64,000 nucleotides of DNA from Anaerolineaceae bacterium (GTDB lineage Bacteria; Chloroflexota; Anaerolineae; Anaerolineales; Anaerolineaceae): assembly GCA_029265815.1 (NCBI GenBank), contig JAJUGU010000004.1, positions 124,001 to 188,000 on the forward strand, read 5' to 3'. Below are positions 48,426-57,490 of the stretch, piece after piece (positions within the stretch are counted from its first letter, which is position 1; each line of letters opens with the position of its first letter). Below the pieces are notes generated by a model that was not told where the DNA came from, made no database searches, and was given only the letters and a program-made list of their open reading frames with translations. A program made the position numbers and the translations under genes.

Positions 48426-49085
48426 TCAGGGTAAATCACCCACAAAATTCACATCCGCATACCCCAGTGCGCGTAAGAAACGTGAAAGGTACGCTTCAGC
48501 GTTCAGGCGGGCAACTTCCAGAATTCCATCCTCAATGGCCGCGGCGCGTATTTCCTCTTCAGCAGATTGTCGGGCCAGTGTCTCCAGATCCACGCTGGGC
48601 ATACGCAGAATCCCGGTATCGCGTTCATAAACATAGGTCTTGTCATTATCCAGTGTGGCAACGAACACTTCAGCCTGCGGCAGGCGAACGTTCAATATAC
48701 TTCCCTCAAGCCATATGTCCTTCGATTCCAGTTTTTCCATGTCAATCCCCGCAATCACCGTCCCGTGTGCCACCAGGAGCAGCCTGTCTTCAAAAAGAAA
48801 GGCAAAGGCGCCCTCTCCGGTTTCTGCCGCGATAACCTTTTCCACGCTGTATTGAATCGTCTCCAGCCACGCCAGAGAACGCACCTCGTGGATGATTGTG
48901 ACAGGATCTGGAATGATAGTAGGGGTGGGATTCAGTAATTGGTTGATCTGGGTGCTCACAACATCATTGGCTTTTTTGAGGGGATTAATGGCGTTGGAAA
49001 TGTTTTTATTAATCGAGATGACGCCGAATGCAGCCAGCGCGATCACGACAATCAATAAAATTGCCTGAAAGAGTATCTTTTTCAT
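48426..49085 (-). CDS. DUF4230 family protein
   Basis: N-terminal TM; ITIHEVRSLAWLETIQYSVEKVI-like segment, VARLNAEAYLSRFLRALGYADVNF. Confidence 0.82.
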   Translation of the reverse strand: MKKILFQAILLIVVIALAAFGVISINKNISNAINPLKKANDVVSTQINQLLNPTPTIIPDPVTIIHEVRSLAWLETIQYSVEKVIAAETGEGAFAFLFEDRLLLVAHGTVIAGIDMEKLESKDIWLEGSILNVRLPQAEVFVATLDNDKTYVYERDTGILRMPSVDLETLARQSAEEEIRAAAIEDGILEVARLNAEAYLSRFLRALGYADVNFVGDLP

Positions 49086-49280
49086 AGATTCATTATACGG
49101 TGTGCATCAAGTAATTTTTTCCACTTAATTTGCTGTTAGCCAGTATAAAATTAATTCTACTATGTTTATCTATAATATCGTGTTATTATTAAGAAAAAGG
49201 TGGCTTACCACGTTTTCAGGCTAGTAACCTTAGACAGGAATCACTACTTTACTGTCACTAATTTTTTAAGGAGGACCCAG

Positions 49281-50927
49281 ATGTTTTGTTATCAGTGCCA
49301 GGAAACGTCTAAAAACCAGGGCTGTGTCGTTGCGGGAGTATGTGGAAAGATGAGCGAAACCGCCAACCTGCAGGATCTGCTGGTGTATATCGCGAAGGGC
49401 GTTGCAGTGCATGGCGAGAAACTGGCTGAGGGCGGCACGGTTGATCGCGAAGCCGGACGGTTCATTGTGAAAGCGCTGTTCACCACCATCACCAACGCTG
49501 CCTGGGACAACACAGCGATTATTAACATGATCAAGGAAGGGCTCACCGTCCGTGAAACCATCAGCCAAAAAGTTGGTGCGGCTGCACCAGGTTTGCTGCC
49601 AGATTGCGCCACATGGTTGCCTGTTGATGATGAAGATATGCTTGCCAAAGCCATGTCAGATGATCTGCGCCTCACAGCCGTTGAAAATGAAGACGAACGT
49701 TCTTTGCGAGAATTGCTCATTGGTGGCTGCAAGGGCATTTCAGCCTATGCCGATCACGCCCTGGTTCTTGGCTATGAAAAAGATGAGATCTACAGCTTTT
49801 TGATGCGCGCCTTGGCTTCTACCACTCGCAGCCTTCCAGTCGACGAAATGATCGCTCTGGTGATGAAGGCTGGCGAGACCGCCGTCACGACGATGGCACT
49901 GCTGGATGAAGCGAACACATCGACCTATGGACATCCCGAAATGACCGAAGTCAACATTGGTGTGCGCAACAACCCCGCAATCCTCATTTCAGGTCACGAC
50001 CTGAAAGATATGGAGGAACTGCTGCGGCAAACGGAGGGAACCGGGGTGGATGTGTATACACATGGTGAAATGCTTCCAGCCAATTCTTACCCGGCATTTA
50101 AGAAATATCGCCACCTTGCCGGCAATTACGGCGGTGCGTGGTGGCAGCAGAATGCTGATTTTGAATCCTTCAACGGTCCTGTGATCCTCACCACCAACTG
50201 TTTGACTCCTGTGAAGCGCGAAAATACATACCTCAACAGGCTCTTTACCACTGGTGTGGTCAGTCATCCGGGCGCAAGACACATTCCAGATAGAGCACCA
50301 GGCGGTGAAAAAGATTTTTCAGAGGTCATCGCACTGGCCAAAACCTGCCCTCCTCCGCAAGAAATCGAATCTGGAACGGTGATTGGCGGGTTTGCCCATA
50401 ATCAGGTGCTGGCGTTGGCAGATAAGATTGTGGATGCAGTGAAATCTGGTGCCATCAAGCGTTTCGTGGTCATGGGCGGCTGCGACGGCCGCCAGCGCTC
50501 GCGCTCATATTACACCGAGGTTGCCAGAAATCTGCCAGCCGATACGGTTATCCTTACCGCGGGCTGTGCCAAGTTCCGCTATAACAAACTTGAACTGGGC
50601 GAGATTGGCGGCATTCCTCGTGTGCTCGATGCCGGTCAGTGTAACGATTCTTATTCTCTGGCAGTGATCGCCCTTAAGTTAAAAGAGGCTTTCGGCTTGC
50701 AGGATATCAACGAACTGCCCATCTCCTTTGATATCGCCTGGTATGAACAGAAAGCAGTGGCTGTGCTGCTGGCACTGTTGTTCCTGGGTGTTAAAGGCAT
50801 TCGCCTGGGACCCACGCTTCCTGCATTTCTCTCACCCAATGTGGCTGCAGTTCTGGTTGAGAAATTTAATATCAAACCAATCGGAAGCGTTGAAGAAGAT
50901 ATCGCGGCGATGATGGTGGGGGAATAA
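49281..50927 (+). CDS. hcp: hydroxylamine reductase (hybrid cluster protein)
   Basis: [23 protein letters not shown] (Cx2Cx8Cx5C), [37 protein letters not shown]. Confidence 0.96.
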   Translation: MFCYQCQETSKNQGCVVAGVCGKMSETANLQDLLVYIAKGVAVHGEKLAEGGTVDREAGRFIVKALFTTITNAAWDNTAIINMIKEGLTVRETISQKVGAAAPGLLPDCATWLPVDDEDMLAKAMSDDLRLTAVENEDERSLRELLIGGCKGISAYADHALVLGYEKDEIYSFLMRALASTTRSLPVDEMIALVMKAGETAVTTMALLDEANTSTYGHPEMTEVNIGVRNNPAILISGHDLKDMEELLRQTEGTGVDVYTHGEMLPANSYPAFKKYRHLAGNYGGAWWQQNADFESFNGPVILTTNCLTPVKRENTYLNRLFTTGVVSHPGARHIPDRAPGGEKDFSEVIALAKTCPPPQEIESGTVIGGFAHNQVLALADKIVDAVKSGAIKRFVVMGGCDGRQRSRSYYTEVARNLPADTVILTAGCAKFRYNKLELGEIGGIPRVLDAGQCNDSYSLAVIALKLKEAFGLQDINELPISFDIAWYEQKAVAVLLALLFLGVKGIRLGPTLPAFLSPNVAAVLVEKFNIKPIGSVEEDIAAMMVGE

Positions 50928-50961
50928 TCGGCAATCCTTCAATACTGAAATAACCCAAAAT

Positions 50962-50995
50962 GCCTGGAACAGACCGCTCATGTTCCAGGCTTTTT
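50962..50995 (+). terminator. intrinsic terminator of hcp
   Basis: GCCTGGAACA ... TGTTCCAGGC TTTTTC. Confidence 0.8.
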
Positions 50996-51228
50996 CAAAG
51001 ATAGATCATCTATCTGGGCATTCATATGGCTGGTTTTACTTTGCTTGGGTGATCTTTGAAACAATGCCGAAAATAGTTGAAACGAAAAATTGACAAAAAA
51101 AGATCAGGGCTTTACCAGTTGCCCTTTCAGCCATCTCCATGTGGCCAGTACGTTTCCATCAGCCATTCCTGCTCAAGAGGTGATCAATGCTGCCCATCCA
51201 AATCGTTGAAAAAGCCTTTTGAAAGAAT

Positions 51229-51271
51229 AAAGAGGTCGTCACCCTTGAATCCATCTGGTGACAACCTCTTT
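51229..51271 (-). terminator. intrinsic terminator of the CrtI-like gene
   Basis: AAAGAGGTcGTCACC ... GGTGACaACCTCTTT, one mismatch. Confidence 0.6.
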
Positions 51272-51288
51272 TGTGGCTCAGTTGATGA

Positions 51289-52794
51289 CTACTCGTATTC
51301 AACGATCTGGTTGGCGGCAATAACCCCTGATGCCATCACGGTGGGAACACCGCCACCCGGATGGGTGGAAGCACCTGTCAGGTATAAACCTTTGATCGAC
51401 TTTGATTTTGAAGCAGGTCTGAAGACCACCTGTGCCGTAAGGTCCTGCTGGAAGCAGTAAAACGCTCCGCCAGGATTTCCGAGCCGGCGCTCGAAATCTA
51501 ACGGGGTTGATACCACCATGGTTTTCACATGTTCTTTCAAACCAGGGATGATCTTTTGCGACAGATAGTCGACGAGGCTTTCACTGAATTCTTCCTTAAT
51601 ATCATCCCATGTGCCACTTGCCAGCTTTGACGGCCCCTGGAAATCGAGGGCGACGATATGGTGTCCTTTTGGCGCAAGAGAAGAATCGGTCTTGGTCGGG
51701 CAGCAAATTAAGCCAAACTGTTCCTCGGGCTTTGGCACAATTCCGATGCGATATTTTTCCCACCAAAACTCGTTGATCTCATCGACATCACGCGTAACCA
51801 GCGTGTGGTGGGCATCAAGGGGCGGATCATAATCCACACCCAGGCAAATGTAAGGTGTCGATTTTGAAAGCGCGTAGCTCTTGATGCCTTTTCGAACAAT
51901 TGGCTTGAGGTGCTCTTCACCAATCAGATCGAGATAGAGTTTGCGGGCATTAATGTTTGAAACGACAACATCAGCCTCGATCGTCTCTCCATCGGCGGTA
52001 ACCACACCGGTGACCTTTTTGTTCGCGTCCACCAGCACTTTGGTTACATTGGTGTTCAGCCTTACCTCCATGCCGTGCTGTTCGCCGATGCGCTGAATAG
52101 CCTGCGGGATCTTGATCATACCGCCGCGGGGATAATAGATGCCCTTGTGTTCCATGTAGGGGATAATCGCAAAGATGCCCACCGCCTGCTCGGGCGAGTG
52201 ACCGCAGTAGAAAGATTGATATGCCATGCTCTGACGAACTTTAGGGTTCTTGAAATACTTGCGCAGCACATCGTCATACGTCATCGCGAAGAACGAACCA
52301 AATTTCGTGAGAATCGGAACTTTCTTAAATGACGCCAGCATATCCCCCAGGGTGTTCATCGGCATCATAAAGAAGTCCAGCCCATTCCCTTCAATAAAAG
52401 ACTCGAACTTCTTCGCGTATTGCAAGAAACCTTCCTTATCTTCTTTCGAGATCTTGCCAATCTCTTCTGCGGCTCCCTCCACCGACATGGGGATGGTAAG
52501 ACGCTCTCCATCCGGGAAGATCACCGAGTAGATCGGATCGCATTGAATCAGGTCAACTTCCCTGGCAAAGGTGGTTCCAAGTTGAGCAAAGGCGTGATCG
52601 ATAATGGGGATCATCTCAACCACAGATGCACCAATATCGAATTTATAGCCATCAATCTCGTATGTAGAGCAGCAGCCGCCTACACGGTCATTCTGCTCGA
52701 GAACCAGTACCTTGCGTCCCCTTTTTGAGAGGATAGCACCTGCAGTTAATCCGCCTAATCCAGAACCAATGATGACCACATCGTATTTTGACAT
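51289..52794 (-). CDS. phytoene desaturase/carotenoid isomerase-like FAD oxidoreductase (CrtI family)
   Basis: VVIIGSGLGGLTAGAILSKRGRKVLVLEQNDRVGGCCSTYEIDGYKFDIG ... LTGASTHPGGGVPTVMASGVIAANQI. Confidence 0.87.
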   Translation of the reverse strand: MSKYDVVIIGSGLGGLTAGAILSKRGRKVLVLEQNDRVGGCCSTYEIDGYKFDIGASVVEMIPIIDHAFAQLGTTFAREVDLIQCDPIYSVIFPDGERLTIPMSVEGAAEEIGKISKEDKEGFLQYAKKFESFIEGNGLDFFMMPMNTLGDMLASFKKVPILTKFGSFFAMTYDDVLRKYFKNPKVRQSMAYQSFYCGHSPEQAVGIFAIIPYMEHKGIYYPRGGMIKIPQAIQRIGEQHGMEVRLNTNVTKVLVDANKKVTGVVTADGETIEADVVVSNINARKLYLDLIGEEHLKPIVRKGIKSYALSKSTPYICLGVDYDPPLDAHHTLVTRDVDEINEFWWEKYRIGIVPKPEEQFGLICCPTKTDSSLAPKGHHIVALDFQGPSKLASGTWDDIKEEFSESLVDYLSQKIIPGLKEHVKTMVVSTPLDFERRLGNPGGAFYCFQQDLTAQVVFRPASKSKSIKGLYLTGASTHPGGGVPTVMASGVIAANQIVEYE

Positions 52795-52804
52795 GTTGAT
52801 CCCC

Positions 52805-52951
52805 CTAGACGTTATATCGCGCGATCAGAGATGAAGCCTGACGCAGGATATAAGATAAATAGCGTTTTTTTGATTTTGGCAGCAGGCTTATGATGATTGC
52901 AACAATCGCGATTACACCTAATACGATCCACAGCCACAGCAAATTTTTCAT
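52805..52951 (-). CDS. small single-TM membrane protein (48 aa), not in the supplied ORF track
   Basis: ATG preceded by GGAGGGAGTA: MKNLLWLWIVLGVIAIVAIIISLLPKSKKRYLSYILRQASSLIARYNV; stops 10 bp before the CrtI-like gene. Confidence 0.7.
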   Translation of the reverse strand: MKNLLWLWIVLGVIAIVAIIISLLPKSKKRYLSYILRQASSLIARYNV

Positions 52952-53243
52952 TACTCCCTCCGTGTATGGATATGTGGTTATGGGGTTTTTTTACCCCCGT
53001 TGATTGTGATGGTTATATAGTACGAATTTTGTCATTTCAAGTCAATTTTTTGATGTACTATGTCAAACATGTGGATCATAAATCTGGCTGAAAGAGATAA
53101 CTTAAACCAAAAGCAGAAGATAAAAAAATTGCGCCCTCTTATCGATGGCGCAAATTCTTTTTCATCATGATGAATACCCGGCCTGGAAAGAGATCTCCGT
53201 TAATTCTTTCGCGCGCTGATCATCCCTCGCAAAGACTCAGAAT

Positions 53244-54245
53244 TTAATTCCAGTAAGGGTGTTCATCGTCGCTGGGATCATTGGTCAAATTGATCAGGCC
53301 GCTTCCATCGGAGTTCATTACGTAGATCTCCCAATTACCATCGCGGTTCGTCTGAAACGCGATCATCTTGCCATCGGGTGACCAGGCTGGCGACCATTCT
53401 TCTGAAGCCGAGTTGGTAAGATTCATCATCTCACTGCCGTCAGCCTTCATTAAGAATATATCCGATTGTCCATCCCGAACAGACCTGAACGCAATCCATG
53501 ATCCATCTGGTGACCACACGGGGGTGTAATCATTGCCTTCACCAAAAGTCAAACGGGTGACCCCCGATCCGTCGGTGTTCATCATATATATCGAGTTAAT
53601 CCCTAAATCGTTATCGCGGTCAGAAACGAAAAGTATCCGGCTGCCATCTGGTGACCAACAGGGGGCAAAATCGTCTCTGGGATGATTGGTCAACCGCACT
53701 GGATTCGAGCCATCTGCATTCATTACATATATTTCATTATTCCCATCCCGCCGTGATGTAAAGACAATCTGCATCCCATCCGGCGACCAGGCCGGGAATC
53801 CTTCATCAACATCTTCAAGACTGGTAAGGTTGGTTTGTCCGCTGCCGTCGCTGTTCATGACCCCAACGTAGCTGGTAGTGAGACCAAAACCGGTAAATAA
53901 AAGGCGTGTACCATTAGGTGAGAAGGGCCCTGGAAAGCTGGTCGAGTCGCCCTGAGTTAATCGAACAACCTGGGTGCCGTTGACCTTCATGATATAAATA
54001 TCTTCGTAATCTCCACCCCGTTTTGAGCCGAATACGATCTCCCCTGATCCTCCACCAAGAGGCATTGAGGTTACTTCAGGTTCAGGCGTAGCGGTAATCT
54101 GCACTTCGGCAGCGGTTGGACTCGTGAAAGTATCCGTAGCCTTTGATGCAGTCGTCTCCTGTGTGGGAAGTGCCGTCGGGGCGGCACATCCAGCCACAAA
54201 AAGCATTGCTGTGATGATTCCAATCATCCTGATTTTACTTTTCAT
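53244..54245 (-). CDS. TolB-like/PD40 beta-propeller lipoprotein
   Basis: Lipobox MLFVAGCAA; repeated 'PxWSPDGxxIxFxSxRDGxxxIYxMNxDGSxxxxLT' units. Confidence 0.92.
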   Translation of the reverse strand: MKSKIRMIGIITAMLFVAGCAAPTALPTQETTASKATDTFTSPTAAEVQITATPEPEVTSMPLGGGSGEIVFGSKRGGDYEDIYIMKVNGTQVVRLTQGDSTSFPGPFSPNGTRLLFTGFGLTTSYVGVMNSDGSGQTNLTSLEDVDEGFPAWSPDGMQIVFTSRRDGNNEIYVMNADGSNPVRLTNHPRDDFAPCWSPDGSRILFVSDRDNDLGINSIYMMNTDGSGVTRLTFGEGNDYTPVWSPDGSWIAFRSVRDGQSDIFLMKADGSEMMNLTNSASEEWSPAWSPDGKMIAFQTNRDGNWEIYVMNSDGSGLINLTNDPSDDEHPYWN

Positions 54246-54434
54246 ATTCTCCTGCTTTCTAATTCTGCACTCCTTTAGAGCAAATTGATTATATCTCACA
54301 TAATCCTGGTGATTTTGTAAGGAAGATTCACCTGCTCTTAAGATAAATTCTAAGAATGTTTGTAGCAATTGATGATAATATGAAAAGAAATCCAAAATAG
54401 TTTTTTTCTACAAAATCAGTCTAAGAGGTGTTGG

Positions 54435-55076
54435 ATGAGCAAATTTGACGCAATCCTCGTTCCGGGCGGTGGCGTGCGGGAAGGTGGTATTCTACCGCTC
54501 TGGGTAGAACGGAGGTTTGATAAAGCCCTCGAAGTTTACCAGGGAGAATTCATCATTTCTCTCAGCGCCGGTACAATTCATAAACCCCCTCTGCTGGATG
54601 AACGAGGTTATCCGCTTTTCGAATCTGTTGCCGGAGCAAATTATCTGTTGCGCAACGGAATCTCACCTGATAAGATTTTGATCGAAACCAGTTCCTATGA
54701 CACCATCGGAAACGCGTTTTTCTCGCGGATAATTCATGCCGAACCAAGGAAATTCAAGAAGCTGCTCGTGATCACTTCTGATTTCCACATGCCGCGCACC
54801 GAAAGCGTGTTCAGGTGGATCTATTCTCTTCATCCGTTGCCGATTAAATTTGAATTGGAATTTCTTGCTGCTACTGATGAGGGAATGGATGAAACCTCAT
54901 TGAGTGCCAGAAAAAAAGCCGAGAAAGAAAATTTAGCACGGTTAGAAATCACCAGAGAGCACATCCATGATTTGCAGGATTTTCACCGCTGGCTCTATTC
55001 TGAACATGATGCTTACCGTACTGGAGGCTGGTCCTTGCAGCGTGGCATGAGTGACGACCTGATGAAAACCTACTGA
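54435..55076 (+). CDS. YdcF/DUF218-like protein
   Basis: DAILVPGGGVREGG, LIETSSYDTIGNAFFSR, LLVITSDFHMPRTESVFRWIY. Confidence 0.87.
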   Translation: MSKFDAILVPGGGVREGGILPLWVERRFDKALEVYQGEFIISLSAGTIHKPPLLDERGYPLFESVAGANYLLRNGISPDKILIETSSYDTIGNAFFSRIIHAEPRKFKKLLVITSDFHMPRTESVFRWIYSLHPLPIKFELEFLAATDEGMDETSLSARKKAEKENLARLEITREHIHDLQDFHRWLYSEHDAYRTGGWSLQRGMSDDLMKTY

Positions 55077-55204
55077 TCGGCGATTCACTCACGCGGTCCT
55101 TTGAAAAGTCATTTTTACGATCATCATGAGTGAAAGCATGATTAGAAAAATTTGATCAGTCGATCAAACCATTGACCCTTTGAAAAAATGAAAAAGGAGT
55201 TGAA

Positions 55205-55573
55205 ATGAGTTCCGCTCAAACAAAAGTCATAATTTCGTGTGCATTCTTTCTCTTCATTTTCCTTTTTGGTTACTGGCTGAACCGCAGTCGAAAGCCTTAC
55301 AACACCCTTTTAATCACGCTGCACAAACTCATCGCACTGGGTGCAGCAGTATATCTGATTATCATGCTGGTTCAACTGGGACGGATCGCGCCCCTTCAAC
55401 CACTGCAGATTTCTGCCGCTGTGGTGACCGCGGTGTGCTTTGCAGGTACCGCAGCCACTGGTGTGTTATTGAGTTTCGAGAAGGACTGGCCCGATATGGT
55501 GCACGCGCTGCATCACGTCACCCCTTACCTGACCCTGATTTCAACAGCTGCATTGCTGTATCTAATGATCTAA
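55205..55573 (+). CDS. small four-TM membrane protein
   Basis: Four hydrophobic segments with His in or near TMs (TLHKLIALG, MVHALHHVTPYLT). Confidence 0.75.
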   Translation: MSSAQTKVIISCAFFLFIFLFGYWLNRSRKPYNTLLITLHKLIALGAAVYLIIMLVQLGRIAPLQPLQISAAVVTAVCFAGTAATGVLLSFEKDWPDMVHALHHVTPYLTLISTAALLYLMI

Positions 55574-55772
55574 CAGAGGCGAATGAAAAATCGCCAACTT
55601 CTTCAATATATACTATCCTTCTGAATTGCGAATACATCTTTCTGTAAAAAACAAGGCTGCTAAAGTATCAATCAAAAGAATCTATCCCTCTATTCTTATT
55701 TTTGAGTGATTGCCGGTTTTTCCTATCGATTCATTTTATAATTTAAGGAAATTCGAATGCCTGGAGTATCCC

Positions 55773-56408
55773 ATGATGATCAATCCTGAAGATTTTTTAC
55801 GAATTCTGCTCGCGGTGGTCGCCGGAGGGCTGATCGGTATCGAACGTGAATTTCGTGACAAGGCCGCCGGGTTCCGCACATTGATCTTCATCTGCGCCGG
55901 AGCCTGTCTCTTCACCATCCTGTCCTCAAAACTAGCTCCAGATAGCGACCCGACCCGCATCGCGGCCAATATCGTTACCGGGGTTGGTTTTTTGGGCGCC
56001 GGGGTCATCCTGCGTGACGGTGGAAAGATCATTGGGCTGACAACCGCTGCCACCATCTGGTTGACGGCTGCCATCGGCATGGGCCTCGGCGGAGGGCAAT
56101 ACCTGATCTCAGCTCTGATGGTGGCCATCACCATGATCATCCTCTGGATTCTGCCAACCTTCGAGCAGCGTATCGACAACCTGCGTGAAGAGCACCGTTA
56201 TGAGATCGTCTGTTCCGCCAGGCTTGAAAAGTTTGATGCACTTGAACGTGCCTTCCGCGAAAGCGGATTGCGCATCCACAGCCGCAGTCACGTTAAAACC
56301 GGTGACAGTATGACCTGCAGCTGGAGAGCCGCTGGCACCCCACAGGAACATGACCGACTGAAACGTGCGCTGTTTGAAGATCCTGATATTATAGAATTCA
56401 AGTGTTAG
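55773..56408 (+). CDS. MgtC/SapB family membrane protein
   Basis: LAVVAGGLIGIEREFRDKAAGFRTLIFICAGACLFTILS, GVGFLGAGVILRDGG. Confidence 0.94.
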   Translation: MMINPEDFLRILLAVVAGGLIGIEREFRDKAAGFRTLIFICAGACLFTILSSKLAPDSDPTRIAANIVTGVGFLGAGVILRDGGKIIGLTTAATIWLTAAIGMGLGGGQYLISALMVAITMIILWILPTFEQRIDNLREEHRYEIVCSARLEKFDALERAFRESGLRIHSRSHVKTGDSMTCSWRAAGTPQEHDRLKRALFEDPDIIEFKC

Positions 56409-56417
56409 TCATTATTC

Positions 56418-56455
56418 AACAGGAGCATGGTGTCCCGCGCTCCTGTTTTTTTATT
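56418..56455 (+). terminator. intrinsic terminator
   Basis: AACAGGAGC ... GCTCCTGTT TTTTT. Confidence 0.7.
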
Positions 56456-56459
56456 ATCT

Positions 56460-57143
56460 TCACCGTTCGATATAAATATATTTTGCGATTACGTTACCCA
56501 GCGTGACAGACTTCTCTCCCGCCTCAAGAGTAATGGTATGGTTGAAGGGCAAAATCTCGATCACCTTGACTCTCTGGCCTGGTATGATCTGATTCGATTC
56601 CAGAAAATCCAAAACTTCAGGCTTTTCCTCTGCCAGTTCGTGAATACGGCGAATGGTCACAATTTCTCCACGATTCACTTCTGTCAAAGGCACCCAGCTC
56701 TCTACCGCCGCTTCATTTCCGGGCAGTGGATTGCCATGCGGACAGGTTTTTGGGTTTCCAAGCTGCTCTAGTAATGCTGTTTCAGCTGCATTTGAAATGG
56801 CATGCTCCAGATGGTGTGCCTCTCCGTGAAGTTTTGCCCAGGGCAATGTCTTAACCATCATCCATTCCATCAACATGTGCCTGCGCATGATCACTTTGCC
56901 GGCCGCCCAGCCTGTTTTGGTCAGGTGGGTGCCATCCTGGTTCATGGTGATCAGCCCGTCGCGCGTCATGCGCTTGAGCGTGTTGGTGACGGTTGGGGGT
57001 GTCACACCAAGGAGTTCTGCCAGCCTTGACCCGATCACCGGATCACCATCGCGCTCCATCACGTAGATCAGCGAAAGATAATCCTGGATGATCGGACTTA
57101 TTTCTGTGATATCGAATTCCTGCATACCGGTGACATTTGTCAT
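56460..57143 (-). CDS. DtxR/MntR-family metal-dependent transcriptional regulator
   Basis: GSRLAELLGVTPPTVTNTLKRMTRDGLITMNQDGTHLTKTGW, C-terminal FeoA-like SH3 region. Confidence 0.92.
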   Translation of the reverse strand: MTNVTGMQEFDITEISPIIQDYLSLIYVMERDGDPVIGSRLAELLGVTPPTVTNTLKRMTRDGLITMNQDGTHLTKTGWAAGKVIMRRHMLMEWMMVKTLPWAKLHGEAHHLEHAISNAAETALLEQLGNPKTCPHGNPLPGNEAAVESWVPLTEVNRGEIVTIRRIHELAEEKPEVLDFLESNQIIPGQRVKVIEILPFNHTITLEAGEKSVTLGNVIAKYIYIER

Positions 57144-57161
57144 GTTTAATCTCTTGTTTTC

Positions 57162-57192
57162 TTATATACTAATATTCTTTATTAGTATATAA
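57162..57192. promoter_or_regulatory. palindromic operator candidate between dtxR-like and feoABC
   Basis: TTATATACTAATA-ttctt-TATTAGTATATAA, 13-bp perfect arms. Confidence 0.75.
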
Positions 57193-57240
57193 TAATATCT
57201 GGCATTGCTTAATTGATTATAACATCTTTGGTGTTTGGAG

Positions 57241-57489
57241 ATGCACATGACCCCAACGGAAAAACGAACAACACTGGCCGGGATTTTTGCCGGAGAAAGC
57301 GCCACAATACTGGAGTTCAAAGGTGGTCAGGCGGTTAATAACCGTCTGGCTTCGATGGGATTTACCCCCGGAGCCCGTGTAACCATTGTTCAAAACTTCC
57401 AGAGGGGCCCCTTGATCGTCACCGTGCGTGGCACCCGTGTAGCGCTGGGCCGCGGAGAAGCGGCAAAAATCATTGTTGAGCGGGTTTAG
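57241..57489 (+). CDS. feoA: FeoA family protein
   Basis: VNNRLASMGFTPGARVTIVQNFQRGPLIVTVRGTRVALGRGEAAKIIV. Confidence 0.92.
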   Translation: MHMTPTEKRTTLAGIFAGESATILEFKGGQAVNNRLASMGFTPGARVTIVQNFQRGPLIVTVRGTRVALGRGEAAKIIVERV

Positions 57490-57490
57490 C

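Noticed and set aside
53244-54245. DNA-level tandem repeats across the PD40 lipoprotein
   Set aside because: Explained by repeated beta-propeller blades in a coding sequence, not a separate repeat element or CRISPR
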